Of a DNA stretch of 64,000 nucleotides, positions 57,771 to 64,000 are shown piece by piece. The stretch comes from Pseudomonas saliphila (GTDB taxonomy: Bacteria; Pseudomonadota; Gammaproteobacteria; Pseudomonadales; Pseudomonadaceae). Where the stretch lies: assembly GCF_008638345.1 (NCBI RefSeq), contig NZ_VTVA01000002.1:248001-312000 (forward strand), in the 5' to 3' direction. The notes under the pieces are model-generated. The model was not told the DNA's origin and did not search any database. It was given only the letters and a program-made list of their open reading frames with translations. Position numbers and translations under genes: made by a program. Within the stretch, counting starts at the first letter, position 1, and every line of letters starts with the position of its first letter.

Positions 57771-58213
57771 AACCTTACCTCGGTCACTATCTTCTGCTTT
57801 CCACTTCCATCGAACGCACGAGGATCTTCCCATTGCACCGTTACCGTGCAGCCAGTACTGCTGCAGGCGACTGAGCCCGCCGCAGTCTCGCCGAGGTTCA
57901 GTGCCAACTGTTCCCGCCATGAGATGAGTGCTTGCGCCGGAAAGGTACTTCCGCTGGGAGCGCTGCCCAGTTCCACGTTGAAGCGACCACTTTTCGCAGA
58001 GTCGGCATCTGCACGAATCGCCTCAATAATGGAGTAACTTTGTACAACTGCCACCGAGCGCTCCATCGCGTTCTGATTATTTCGCAAAGACGTCAGCTGC
58101 AAGCCGGCAAGACCAAGTAATCCGATAGCGAGCACCAGTACGGTAATCAATATCTCGATAAGACTGATCCCACCTTGCAGGCGTCGCGCAGTGAACCGTT
58201 GGCCAATAATCAT
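57767..58213 (-). CDS. pilV: type IV pilus minor pilin PilV
   Basis: A 148-residue PilV/GspI homologue: leader MIIGQRFTARRLQGG, helix ISLIEILITVLVLAIGLLGL with Glu at +5, then the signature GLQLTSLRNNQNAMERSVAV and ARWR-like SWREQLAL. A Cys pair lies near the C-terminus (VACSSTGCTVTV). ATG 58213 overlaps the fimT stop (ATGA). Confidence 0.92.
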   Translation of the reverse strand: MIIGQRFTARRLQGGISLIEILITVLVLAIGLLGLAGLQLTSLRNNQNAMERSVAVVQSYSIIEAIRADADSAKSGRFNVELGSAPSGSTFPAQALISWREQLALNLGETAAGSVACSSTGCTVTVQWEDPRAFDGSGKQKIVTEVRL

Positions 58214-58743
58214 GGACACACCCCCGCCACACGGGTTACAGACACCCGGCCTGCCGCTCCAAAACTAACCGTTCGCTTTTTTTCCCCAGATCCACTCGTG
58301 GCGCAAACCGTAATTACAGCCTCGTCAATTAGGGTGTTATTGGTTCGGGCCAGCCCATCTCCCGCAAAAACCGCGGTCTGGCTCGCCAAATCGGATTTAA
58401 CCTTAACCGTGCCTCCAAAGGTGTTAATTCTTCCTATCCTAAGAACCTTTTTTCCGGCATCCATCGAATTATCCAGAACGGCCCAGTGCAACCAGTCTCC
58501 ACCTGCAGCGCACTTTTCGCGGTCAGCTTCATCAACCTGGCAAAGCAATACGGGGCGATTTCGAGAGAGCGCTTCAGACCGTGCGAGGCTGATGGACTCA
58601 GCCAGCTCAGCAGCAATGGTATCAAGGCGGGAATTGATAATGAGATTTCGAAATGAGGGTACCGCTATGCTGATCAAGATGGCGGCGATTGCCACAGTGA
58701 TCATTAACTCAATTAGTGTGAATCCCTTCAACCGATGTTCCAT
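58210..58743 (-). CDS. fimT: type IV pilus minor pilin FimT/FimU (GspH-like)
   Basis: A 177-residue GspH/FimT homologue and first gene of the operon. The leader MEHRLKG precedes [35 protein letters not shown] is the GspH/FimT signature, and Cys residues at CQVDEADREKC and the C-terminal VAGVCP are present. AGGAGG lies seven bases before ATG 58743. Only one GspH-type gene is present here, whereas P. aeruginosa has fimT and fimU; the lone gene at 61.6 kb could be the counterpart. Confidence 0.9.
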   Translation of the reverse strand: MEHRLKGFTLIELMITVAIAAILISIAVPSFRNLIINSRLDTIAAELAESISLARSEALSRNRPVLLCQVDEADREKCAAGGDWLHWAVLDNSMDAGKKVLRIGRINTFGGTVKVKSDLASQTAVFAGDGLARTNNTLIDEAVITVCATSGSGEKKRTVSFGAAGRVSVTRVAGVCP

Positions 58744-58929
58744 CAATCATCCTCCTGATAGTCATGACACTATGATCGAACGCTCATCAAACGTCTTGTC
58801 GCTGGAGACGAGTGGCACATTCCTGGGGATGAAGTGGTTAGTGAGGAAGACAGGCAAGCATTACCGGCTTCAGAGCGATAGGCTTTCACTGGCACGAACT
58901 GAACCCGACCTACCGCCAGGGCGCTTATA

Positions 58930-59688
58930 TTAGCGCTCAGCCCCTGCCACCGGCTCACCCCACCCAACCAACAAATCCCCAGCCTGATGCACGTCATCCC
59001 GCGTACTTCCGATCACCCGCACCGCGCTGGCAGCCCGCTCAGGCTGGAACACAAAACAGGCTCCGGAACGTGCTTTCAATACCTGGCCCGCATCCCGGAT
59101 CTGGTCCAGATCAAATCCCTTGCTTGTTGCGACCATAACTGCACGTCGTTGGACGTATAGCGCTTCGAGGGTTTGATCATCGAGTGTATCTTCCGCCCAG
59201 GGCAGGATGTTGCGCAGGTCTTTTTGGTCGAGCTGATCGGTGCTATCGATGAGCGTGCCGCGCAATCGCCAATCCAATAATTTCTCACCGTCGAGCCACA
59301 GCTCCGCACGCCGATGCTCGTGCATGGCGCCAATCACTTTCGCTATGTACTCGCGTCGCCCAGGGCGTCGCGCCTGGGAGAGCGCAACCATCAGCAGGTC
59401 GTACTGGTGGGTGCATTGCTGTTTACCATCAATATCCGCCAGGTTGACGGCGATGCGTTGACGCAGTGGTTGACCAACGAACTCCTGCAGCTTGGCCGCG
59501 GCCTGTGGGCAGATGGTCCATGGGGTGCGGCGGGATGTGCTGTCAACCGAGGTGATGCGCTCGCCATCGTGCCCAACATTGATCAGGAAGTAATGGTGCT
59601 CATCCTCCATCGCGACCTGGCATTCGGTGGCCGTTACCTCAAAGATCACACGGCGGAAGAATATATGGGGAGATTGCAGAGCTTGCAT
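58930..59688 (-). CDS. DUF2889-family protein
   Basis: A 252-residue cytosolic protein with the DUF2889 pattern: SPHIFFRRVIFEVTATECQV near the start, EDEHHYFLINVGHDGERIT, then RRTPWTICPQAAAKLQEFVG and PL. Function is unknown; family members sometimes neighbour aromatic-degradation genes. ATG 59688 has GAGGC eight bases upstream; 59706 is an alternative. It lies alone between fimT and hipA. Confidence 0.8.
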   Translation of the reverse strand: MQALQSPHIFFRRVIFEVTATECQVAMEDEHHYFLINVGHDGERITSVDSTSRRTPWTICPQAAAKLQEFVGQPLRQRIAVNLADIDGKQQCTHQYDLLMVALSQARRPGRREYIAKVIGAMHEHRRAELWLDGEKLLDWRLRGTLIDSTDQLDQKDLRNILPWAEDTLDDQTLEALYVQRRAVMVATSKGFDLDQIRDAGQVLKARSGACFVFQPERAASAVRVIGSTRDDVHQAGDLLVGWGEPVAGAER

Positions 59689-59820
59689 CGGTGCGCCTCG
59701 GAACATGTTTTTATTCGAACTCAGTCACAGAATACCCTGATCGGAATGGGGGAGAAATGCCGTTGGCTGATCCGCAGTGTCCTATCGTCTAGCAAGTGCA
59801 GAGAAGCGACTACAGGCAGC

Positions 59821-61104
59821 TCAGACATTCGCCAGACTCACCCACCTCCGCTTGTCGTCCAGTAAGCTCCGCATGGTTCCTTTATCCCAGGCACTGAGCA
59901 TTTTGGTCCCAATATCGGCAAAAGAGTCTGCTTCGCGCATGTGCTGGCGCAGCTCGGCGGCGGCTTTACTGATTCCGTCCGCCACCAATTCAAGCAGCTG
60001 CGCGACCTGTGCTTCGCCCAGGCCGCAGGATATTCTGCCGAAGTTATAAAGGAGCTTGTGCTTTGGCCAGTTCTTGGAGCCGGCCAGCATCAATGCCATA
60101 TGGTCTTTGGGCAGATACGCGGTGGTGGTAATGAGGTCAAACGCCGGTGCCAGTCGGATGTCAGCATCAACACCCGTATGGTCGTAAAGCAGGCCAAAGT
60201 TTTTCAGATGAGCGTCGCCGTTCTGTATCGCCGTGGTAAGCGCAACACTCACAAACAACTCTTGCAGCGCGCGGGCTCTGCGCTCTACGGGCAGGTAAGC
60301 GTTGATGATTCGCGCGCAGGCTTCGTAGCTTGAGTCATATTTTTCGTCGCTTACCTTGCCACTGAGTACGCAGAAGTCCTCAAAGCCCAGGTAGCCCCCT
60401 TCAGCCACATCAAAACGCTCGACTATTAGAAACTTGCCGCCTGAGCTGAGCTCATGCTTGGCCACATCGAGTCCTGCATAGGTGGCTGCGCGCAGACAAA
60501 AGAATTCATTGGTCGCCAATTCAGGGTACTGGTTGGCCTGCCACGCCTTGACGATGTGTGTTGCGCCGCGATGGGACAGGCGGGTCACGTCGCCGCCTGA
60601 GTCAGCACGTACCAAGACCTTGGGTTGCACACCGGACACTCCGGAGTAAGCAGCATAGGTCTCTAAAAGATCATCGAACAAATCCTGCGCGCCATCATGC
60701 ACCAGCAGCTCCTGAATCGAAGTGCCAGGCATGGGCTTGTCCCGCTTTTGGCCGAGGGTAATACGACCCAGCTGATAGGGCCCGATCACACGCAACAATT
60801 GCAGCGCGTCAAAACCGGCGACGGCTTTGCGAAACATGTTCATGAGCGCCATACGTAGATGACCCTCTGGCATGTTCATGTCAAAAATGGGGTGAATACC
60901 TTCATATGTGTAAGGTTGCGCACGAACGGGCATGTTCAACGAGACCGCTAGCCGCTCCGAGATTGCCGGCTCATACCTGAACAGGTGTTCTCGGTGCTTT
61001 CCACGGCCGGACGCAGACTCGAGATACCCGACCGCCACGCCAGAAACACGCACCGGCAGCCTCTCGTAGCTGACGCCTTTGTTTGCAGCAGTGAGTTCAA
61101 TCAT
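59821..61104 (-). CDS. hipA: HipA-type serine/threonine kinase toxin
   Basis: A 427-residue HipA-family kinase. N-subdomain (about 10-110; HPIFDMNMPEGHLRMAL) with GVSGVQPKVLV in the ATP-binding loop and HIVKAW carrying the ATP-binding lysine. The catalytic segment QNGDAHLKNFGLLYD and PAFDLITTTAY metal-binding motif are intact. HipA proteins phosphorylate targets such as GltX and cause growth arrest unless bound by HipB. The start overlaps hipB by eight bases. A full catalytic motif set suggests an active enzyme. Confidence 0.9.
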   Translation of the reverse strand: MIELTAANKGVSYERLPVRVSGVAVGYLESASGRGKHREHLFRYEPAISERLAVSLNMPVRAQPYTYEGIHPIFDMNMPEGHLRMALMNMFRKAVAGFDALQLLRVIGPYQLGRITLGQKRDKPMPGTSIQELLVHDGAQDLFDDLLETYAAYSGVSGVQPKVLVRADSGGDVTRLSHRGATHIVKAWQANQYPELATNEFFCLRAATYAGLDVAKHELSSGGKFLIVERFDVAEGGYLGFEDFCVLSGKVSDEKYDSSYEACARIINAYLPVERRARALQELFVSVALTTAIQNGDAHLKNFGLLYDHTGVDADIRLAPAFDLITTTAYLPKDHMALMLAGSKNWPKHKLLYNFGRISCGLGEAQVAQLLELVADGISKAAAELRQHMREADSFADIGTKMLSAWDKGTMRSLLDDKRRWVSLANV

Positions 61105-61348
61105 CAAAGCCCCGCTCCTTCAGCTCATCCAGCGTGGGTCGGCCGCTTTGTGTTTTTACTGAGAGGGTATGCCCAAGCGCATTCAGCAGCCGCTCATATT
61201 TGCGTATGCCGAGCTCCAATACCGTGTTGTTCTCGATACCCGATACGGTTGCTCGACTGATACCCACCTGCGTCGCAAGCTCAGCCTGGGTGAAGCCGCG
61301 TTCCTTACGCAACCGGCGGATGGTTTTGCCGAGCTCTTCGACGCTCAT
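61097..61348 (-). CDS. hipB: HipB-type XRE antitoxin
   Basis: An 83-residue DNA-binding antitoxin with an XRE helix-turn-helix (GFTQAELATQVGISRATVSG, then IENN) and the HipB-like C-terminal strand region LGHTLSVKTQ. It precedes and overlaps hipA in the classical antitoxin-first order. It should repress its own promoter via palindromes just upstream. Confidence 0.88.
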   Translation of the reverse strand: MSVEELGKTIRRLRKERGFTQAELATQVGISRATVSGIENNTVLELGIRKYERLLNALGHTLSVKTQSGRPTLDELKERGFDD

Positions 61349-61393
61349 ATGTCATATATCCAATGCAATCGTGGCCGTTGAGCCCATTATGCA

Positions 61394-61413
61394 TTGTATA
61401 TTCCACAATACAA
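61394..61413. promoter_or_regulatory. candidate HipB operator
   Basis: TTGTATATTCCACAATACAA: inverted TTGTAT/ATACAA arms separated by eight bases, about 45 bases upstream of the hipB start. The arms match those of the higBA operator at 6666-6681. Confidence 0.5.
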
Positions 61414-61589
61414 GATGGCGTTGCAAGGGTCAGGTTTACTGGCAGACCCTCTCCCAACGTGAACCTGCGCGCAAATTCAGACTACAGTCAGGTCTATAAC
61501 GAACCGCTGACCTACAATTCCCGTATCGAACCGCTCAGGTTCATTTCGGGCGCATGGCTGTAGCCCGCTTACGTCAAGGAGGACGGGCC

Positions 61590-62108
61590 ATGCGGTCCTA
61601 TGGATTTACTTTATTGGAGTTGATGGTGGCGCTCGCCATTCTCGGCATCATGTTGGCGATCGGTGTGCCTGCCTTTGGCACGGTGATCGATAGCCAGCGG
61701 ATGGACGATGGCGTCAACGGACTGGTACGCGGCTTGAACTACACCCGTACCGAAGCGGTACGCCGCAACCGTCCGGTAACGGTGTCACCGATAGACGCCG
61801 ACTGGAACGCAGGCTGGCGCATTTTTCTGGACCATAATACCAACGGCGTTTATGACGACGGCGAAACGTTGCTCCGTGAAGACATTCCCGCCGATGTCGC
61901 CTACGTGCACGCCAACACCCATGTCGCCAGCTATGTGCGTTACAACCCGCACGGCGAATCGGTATTGCTCAATGGCGGCTTTCAAGCAGGAACCTTCCGC
62001 TTCTGTCCGCGCAAGGTCGAGGCAGAGGGGCGAAAGCTGATCATCAACCGGATCGGACGTGTGCGCTTGGAGCGTGCAGTGATAGATGCGCGGTATTGCA
62101 CCAGCTGA
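61590..62108 (+). CDS. lone FimT/GspH-like pilin
   Basis: A 172-residue GspH/FimT-type prepilin with a very short leader, MRSYG, then FTLLELMVALAILGIMLAIG with Glu at +5. The signature NYTRTEAVRRNRPVTV follows. The head contains a possible Asp-rich loop (LDHNTNGVYDDGE) and a C-terminal Cys pair (RFCPRK, RYCTS). AAGGAGG precedes ATG 61590, and the upstream in-frame start (61554) would hide the leader. It stands outside both pilin clusters and is convergent with argJ, a possible FimU/FimT paralogue. Confidence 0.88.
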   Translation: MRSYGFTLLELMVALAILGIMLAIGVPAFGTVIDSQRMDDGVNGLVRGLNYTRTEAVRRNRPVTVSPIDADWNAGWRIFLDHNTNGVYDDGETLLREDIPADVAYVHANTHVASYVRYNPHGESVLLNGGFQAGTFRFCPRKVEAEGRKLIINRIGRVRLERAVIDARYCTS

Positions 62109-62158
62109 CAGCAAACGAACATGCAGCGAGGCCCTCGTCTGAGAGCCCCGGTTGGCGT

Positions 62159-63376
62159 TCAGGTACGGTATTCGGCGTTGATGCGTACATACTCATGCGA
62201 CAGGTCGGTGGTCCACAGGGTTTCGCTGACATCTCCCCGGCCCAGTTCGATGCGTATGGTGATTTCAGCCTGAGCCATCACCTTGGCGCCCTGTTCTTCA
62301 CGATATTCTTCTGCGCGCCCGCCGTTGCGGGTGATGCAGATATCGTCCAGATAGACATCAATCCTTTCCACATCCAGATCCGGCACGCCAGCGCGCCCCA
62401 CCGCAGCAAGAATACGCCCCCAGTTCGGATCGGACGCGAACAAGGCGGTCTTGATCAACGGTGAATGGGCTACTGCGTATCCGACATCCAGACACTCATC
62501 GCGATTGCCGCCACCGTTGACCTGAACCGTAACGAACTTGGTCGCGCCCTCACCGTCCCGGACAATCGCCTGGGCCAGTTCCAGCATGATGGATTTGATC
62601 GCCTCGGCCAGCACTTGATACTCCGCACCGGCGGTATCGCTGATGGACGACATCGCGGCCTGCCCTGTCGCGATCAACATGCAGCAATCGTTGGTCGAGG
62701 TATCGCCATCAATGGTGATTCGGTTGAACGATAGATCAGCGGCTTCGCGCAGCAGGCTTTGCAGTACTGGTCGTGTGATTTTGGCGTCGGTGGCTACGTA
62801 CGCAAGCATGGTCGCCATGTTGGGCTTGATCATCCCCGCACCCTTGGAGATACCGGTGATGGTGACGGTTTGCCCGGCAAGCTGCAGTTGCCTGCTTGCG
62901 CCCTTGGGCAGGGTGTCGGTGGTCATGATGCCCGAGGCGGCCGCGGCCCAGTTATCCGGGCTCAGATCCTCCAGGGCAGCCGGCAGCGCGCTAATTACCT
63001 TGTCTGCCGGTAACAGTTCACCAATCACCCCGGTGCTGAAGGGCAACACCTGCTCTGGAGCAACCTTCACCAACTCGGCCAAAGCCTCACAGGTCTGCTG
63101 CGCGGCCTGCATGCCAGGTTTGCCCGTTCCGGCATTGGCATTGCCGGTGTTGACCAGCAGATAGCGTGGCGCGGACTGCAGGCGCTGCTTGGCCAGCGTA
63201 ACGGGGGCGGCGCAGAAGGCATTGGTGGTGAACACTCCGGCGATCGTCGAGCCTTCGACTGCTTCCATTACCACTACGTCTTTGCGGCCGGGCTTTTTAA
63301 TGCCTGCCGAGGCGATACCAAGACGAAAACCAGGGACCGGATGAAGGGTCGGGAGCGGGCCGAGTCCGACTGCCAT
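62159..63376 (-). CDS. argJ: bifunctional glutamate N-acetyltransferase / amino-acid acetyltransferase ArgJ
   Basis: Transfers acetyl from N-acetylornithine to glutamate in the cyclic arginine pathway. The precursor of 405 residues self-cleaves at the conserved KPNMA/TML site, making Thr the new N-terminus and nucleophile. [33 protein letters not shown] and the TSTNDCCML segment are all typical. ATG 63376 has GGAG nine bases upstream; an extra five-residue start (63391) is less likely. The argJ-secA pairing is the Pseudomonas norm. Confidence 0.96.
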   Translation of the reverse strand: MAVGLGPLPTLHPVPGFRLGIASAGIKKPGRKDVVVMEAVEGSTIAGVFTTNAFCAAPVTLAKQRLQSAPRYLLVNTGNANAGTGKPGMQAAQQTCEALAELVKVAPEQVLPFSTGVIGELLPADKVISALPAALEDLSPDNWAAAASGIMTTDTLPKGASRQLQLAGQTVTITGISKGAGMIKPNMATMLAYVATDAKITRPVLQSLLREAADLSFNRITIDGDTSTNDCCMLIATGQAAMSSISDTAGAEYQVLAEAIKSIMLELAQAIVRDGEGATKFVTVQVNGGGNRDECLDVGYAVAHSPLIKTALFASDPNWGRILAAVGRAGVPDLDVERIDVYLDDICITRNGGRAEEYREEQGAKVMAQAEITIRIELGRGDVSETLWTTDLSHEYVRINAEYRT

Positions 63377-63529
63377 GGGGTGTATCTCCAAGTGGGATGC
63401 AAAGCAGGGATGATACAGCTGAGCGGGTTGTGGCGCATAGAGCGGGTGGTGGATTGTCGCTTGTTAGGGCTTGCTTGGTGGGTATTCTGCGGGGAGTCGT
63501 GCTTGCGGAGATTACCGTTGAGACTGCAC

Positions 63530-63612
63530 GTCAGATGGAGGGCTGGGTTCCATCCCGGCCAAAGTGGCTGCCGGGGACATTGCTGGTCGAGATGGAACTC
63601 GACCTTCCATCG
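63530..63612. repeat. TGGAGGG...TCGAC hairpin repeat, copy 2
   Basis: TGGAGGGCTGGGTTCCATCC, CGGCCA, then CTGGTCGAGATGGAACTCGA CCTTCCA. It corresponds to 14748-14832, with the same internal hairpins and outer arms. It lies in the 333-base argJ-secA gap, where no gene is seen. Confidence 0.75.
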
Positions 63613-63641
63613 TTTGGCTTCATTATGCCCGGGGGTGCGTG

Positions 63642-63682
63642 CTGGGAACTCTGCTGGTCGAGATTAAACTCGACCTTCCCAG
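63642..63682. repeat. half copy of the TCGAC hairpin repeat
   Basis: CTGGGAA and TTCCCAG arms enclose GGTCGAGATTAAACTCGACC, a palindrome, 28 bases past the secA stop, where it may act as terminator or mRNA-protecting hairpin. Confidence 0.65.
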
Positions 63683-63709
63683 GGCATGCAGCGACTTAGA
63701 CGGATCGGT

Positions 63710-64000
63710 TCAGATCTGGCCGTGGCAGTGCTTGTACTTCTTGCCGGAGCCACAGGGACAGGGATCGTTGCGCCCTACCTTTGGGCCTTCCCGGGTAACG
63801 GGAGCGCCTGTGGGCGCTGCGGCGCTCGGTTGTTCCTCGTCAAGCGGCTCCCCAACAGGTGCGACTTCTTCATGTTTGAACTGCATGCGCTTGGCCATTT
63901 CTTCGGCGCGTTGGCGCTGGCGCGCTTCCTCTTCAGCCGGATCTTCCCGACGTACCTGAACGTGACTGAGGATGCGGATGGTGTCGTGTTTCATTGACTC
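63710..64000 (-). CDS. secA: preprotein translocase ATPase SecA, C-terminal end (partial)
   Basis: The last 96 codons of secA; the gene continues off the right edge, since the frame is open upstream of the internal Met at 63994. The sequence [20 protein letters not shown] is the helical-scaffold end of SecA, followed by a charged linker and the C-terminal zinc site [14 protein letters not shown] that binds SecB and ribosomes. SecA drives post-translational export through SecYEG. It lies upstream of argJ on the same strand. Confidence 0.95.
   Translation of the reverse strand, partial: ESMKHDTIRILSHVQVRREDPAEEEARQRQRAEEMAKRMQFKHEEVAPVGEPLDEEQPSAAAPTGAPVTREGPKVGRNDPCPCGSGKKYKHCHGQI

Noticed and set aside
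58744-58929. AlgR box upstream of fimT
   Set aside because: GCGTTCGAT resembles CCGTTCGTC only partly; not reported.

Overview
The window is GC-rich, gene-dense chromosomal DNA from a gammaproteobacterium of the Pseudomonas group, possibly a marine or P. stutzeri / Halopseudomonas-like lineage. This rests on the pilABCD-coaE-yacG arrangement, the ispH-fkpB-lspA-ileS-ribF-murJ block, the proB-obgE-rpmA-rplU//ispB arrangement, and thiosulfate dehydrogenase (tsdBA) and p-cresol (pchACXF) genes best known from pseudomonads. Species cannot be fixed from the sequence alone. No tRNA, rRNA, IS element or CRISPR array was recognised.

Layout. 0-8.6 kb: an O-antigen-ligase/TfpO-like membrane protein cut by the left edge, the major pilin pilA with a sigma-54 promoter, divergent pilB-pilC-pilD, a higBA-type toxin-antitoxin pair, then coaE, yacG and a Nudix/ThiE-like mutT. 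8.8-22.9 kb: housekeeping genes (ispH, fkpB, lspA, ileS, ribF, murJ, rpsT, proB, obgE, rpmA, rplU, ispB, fklB) with a 161-bp tandem repeat between ribF and murJ. 23-25.4 kb: AzgA-type purine permease and trmA. 25.5-33.2 kb: p-cresol operon pchA-pchC-pchX-pchF, a divergent XylR/DmpR-type activator and an aryl-alcohol dehydrogenase; -24/-12 promoters lie upstream of pchA and of the alcohol dehydrogenase. 33.5-41.2 kb: FMN reductase, tsdB-tsdA, an SMR efflux protein and a yhiI-rbbA-yhhJ ABC exporter. 41.4-45.4 kb: TorF-like porin with a candidate NtrC/sigma-54 control region, mscL, small exported and membrane proteins, and a PQQ-type sugar dehydrogenase lipoprotein.

45.4-51.9 kb is the most unusual part. 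It is a compact five-gene pilin-like cluster in the order pilin, GspH, GspI, GspJ, GspK-like. The last gene encodes a 713-residue protein with a PilX/GspK-like N-terminus and a long, apparently beta-strand-repetitive exported body. A serine hydrolase gene follows. The segment is bracketed by the intact PQQ dehydrogenase 3' end and a decayed, directly oriented remnant of a homologous 3' end with a similar terminator. 51.9-58.7 kb holds the canonical fimT-pilV-pilW-pilX-pilY1-pilE minor pilin operon. 58.9-64 kb: a DUF2889 protein, hipBA, a lone FimT/GspH-like pilin, argJ and the C-terminal end of secA.

Together, most of a type IV pilus is encoded here (major pilin, extension ATPase, platform, prepilin peptidase, probable glycosyltransferase, one canonical and one atypical minor-pilin set). 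The window also carries a sigma-54-controlled aromatic catabolic module and dispersed intergenic palindromic repeats. The split of mutT-yacG-coaE-pilDCB from argJ-secA suggests that about 54 kb now lies between loci that are neighbours in related genomes.
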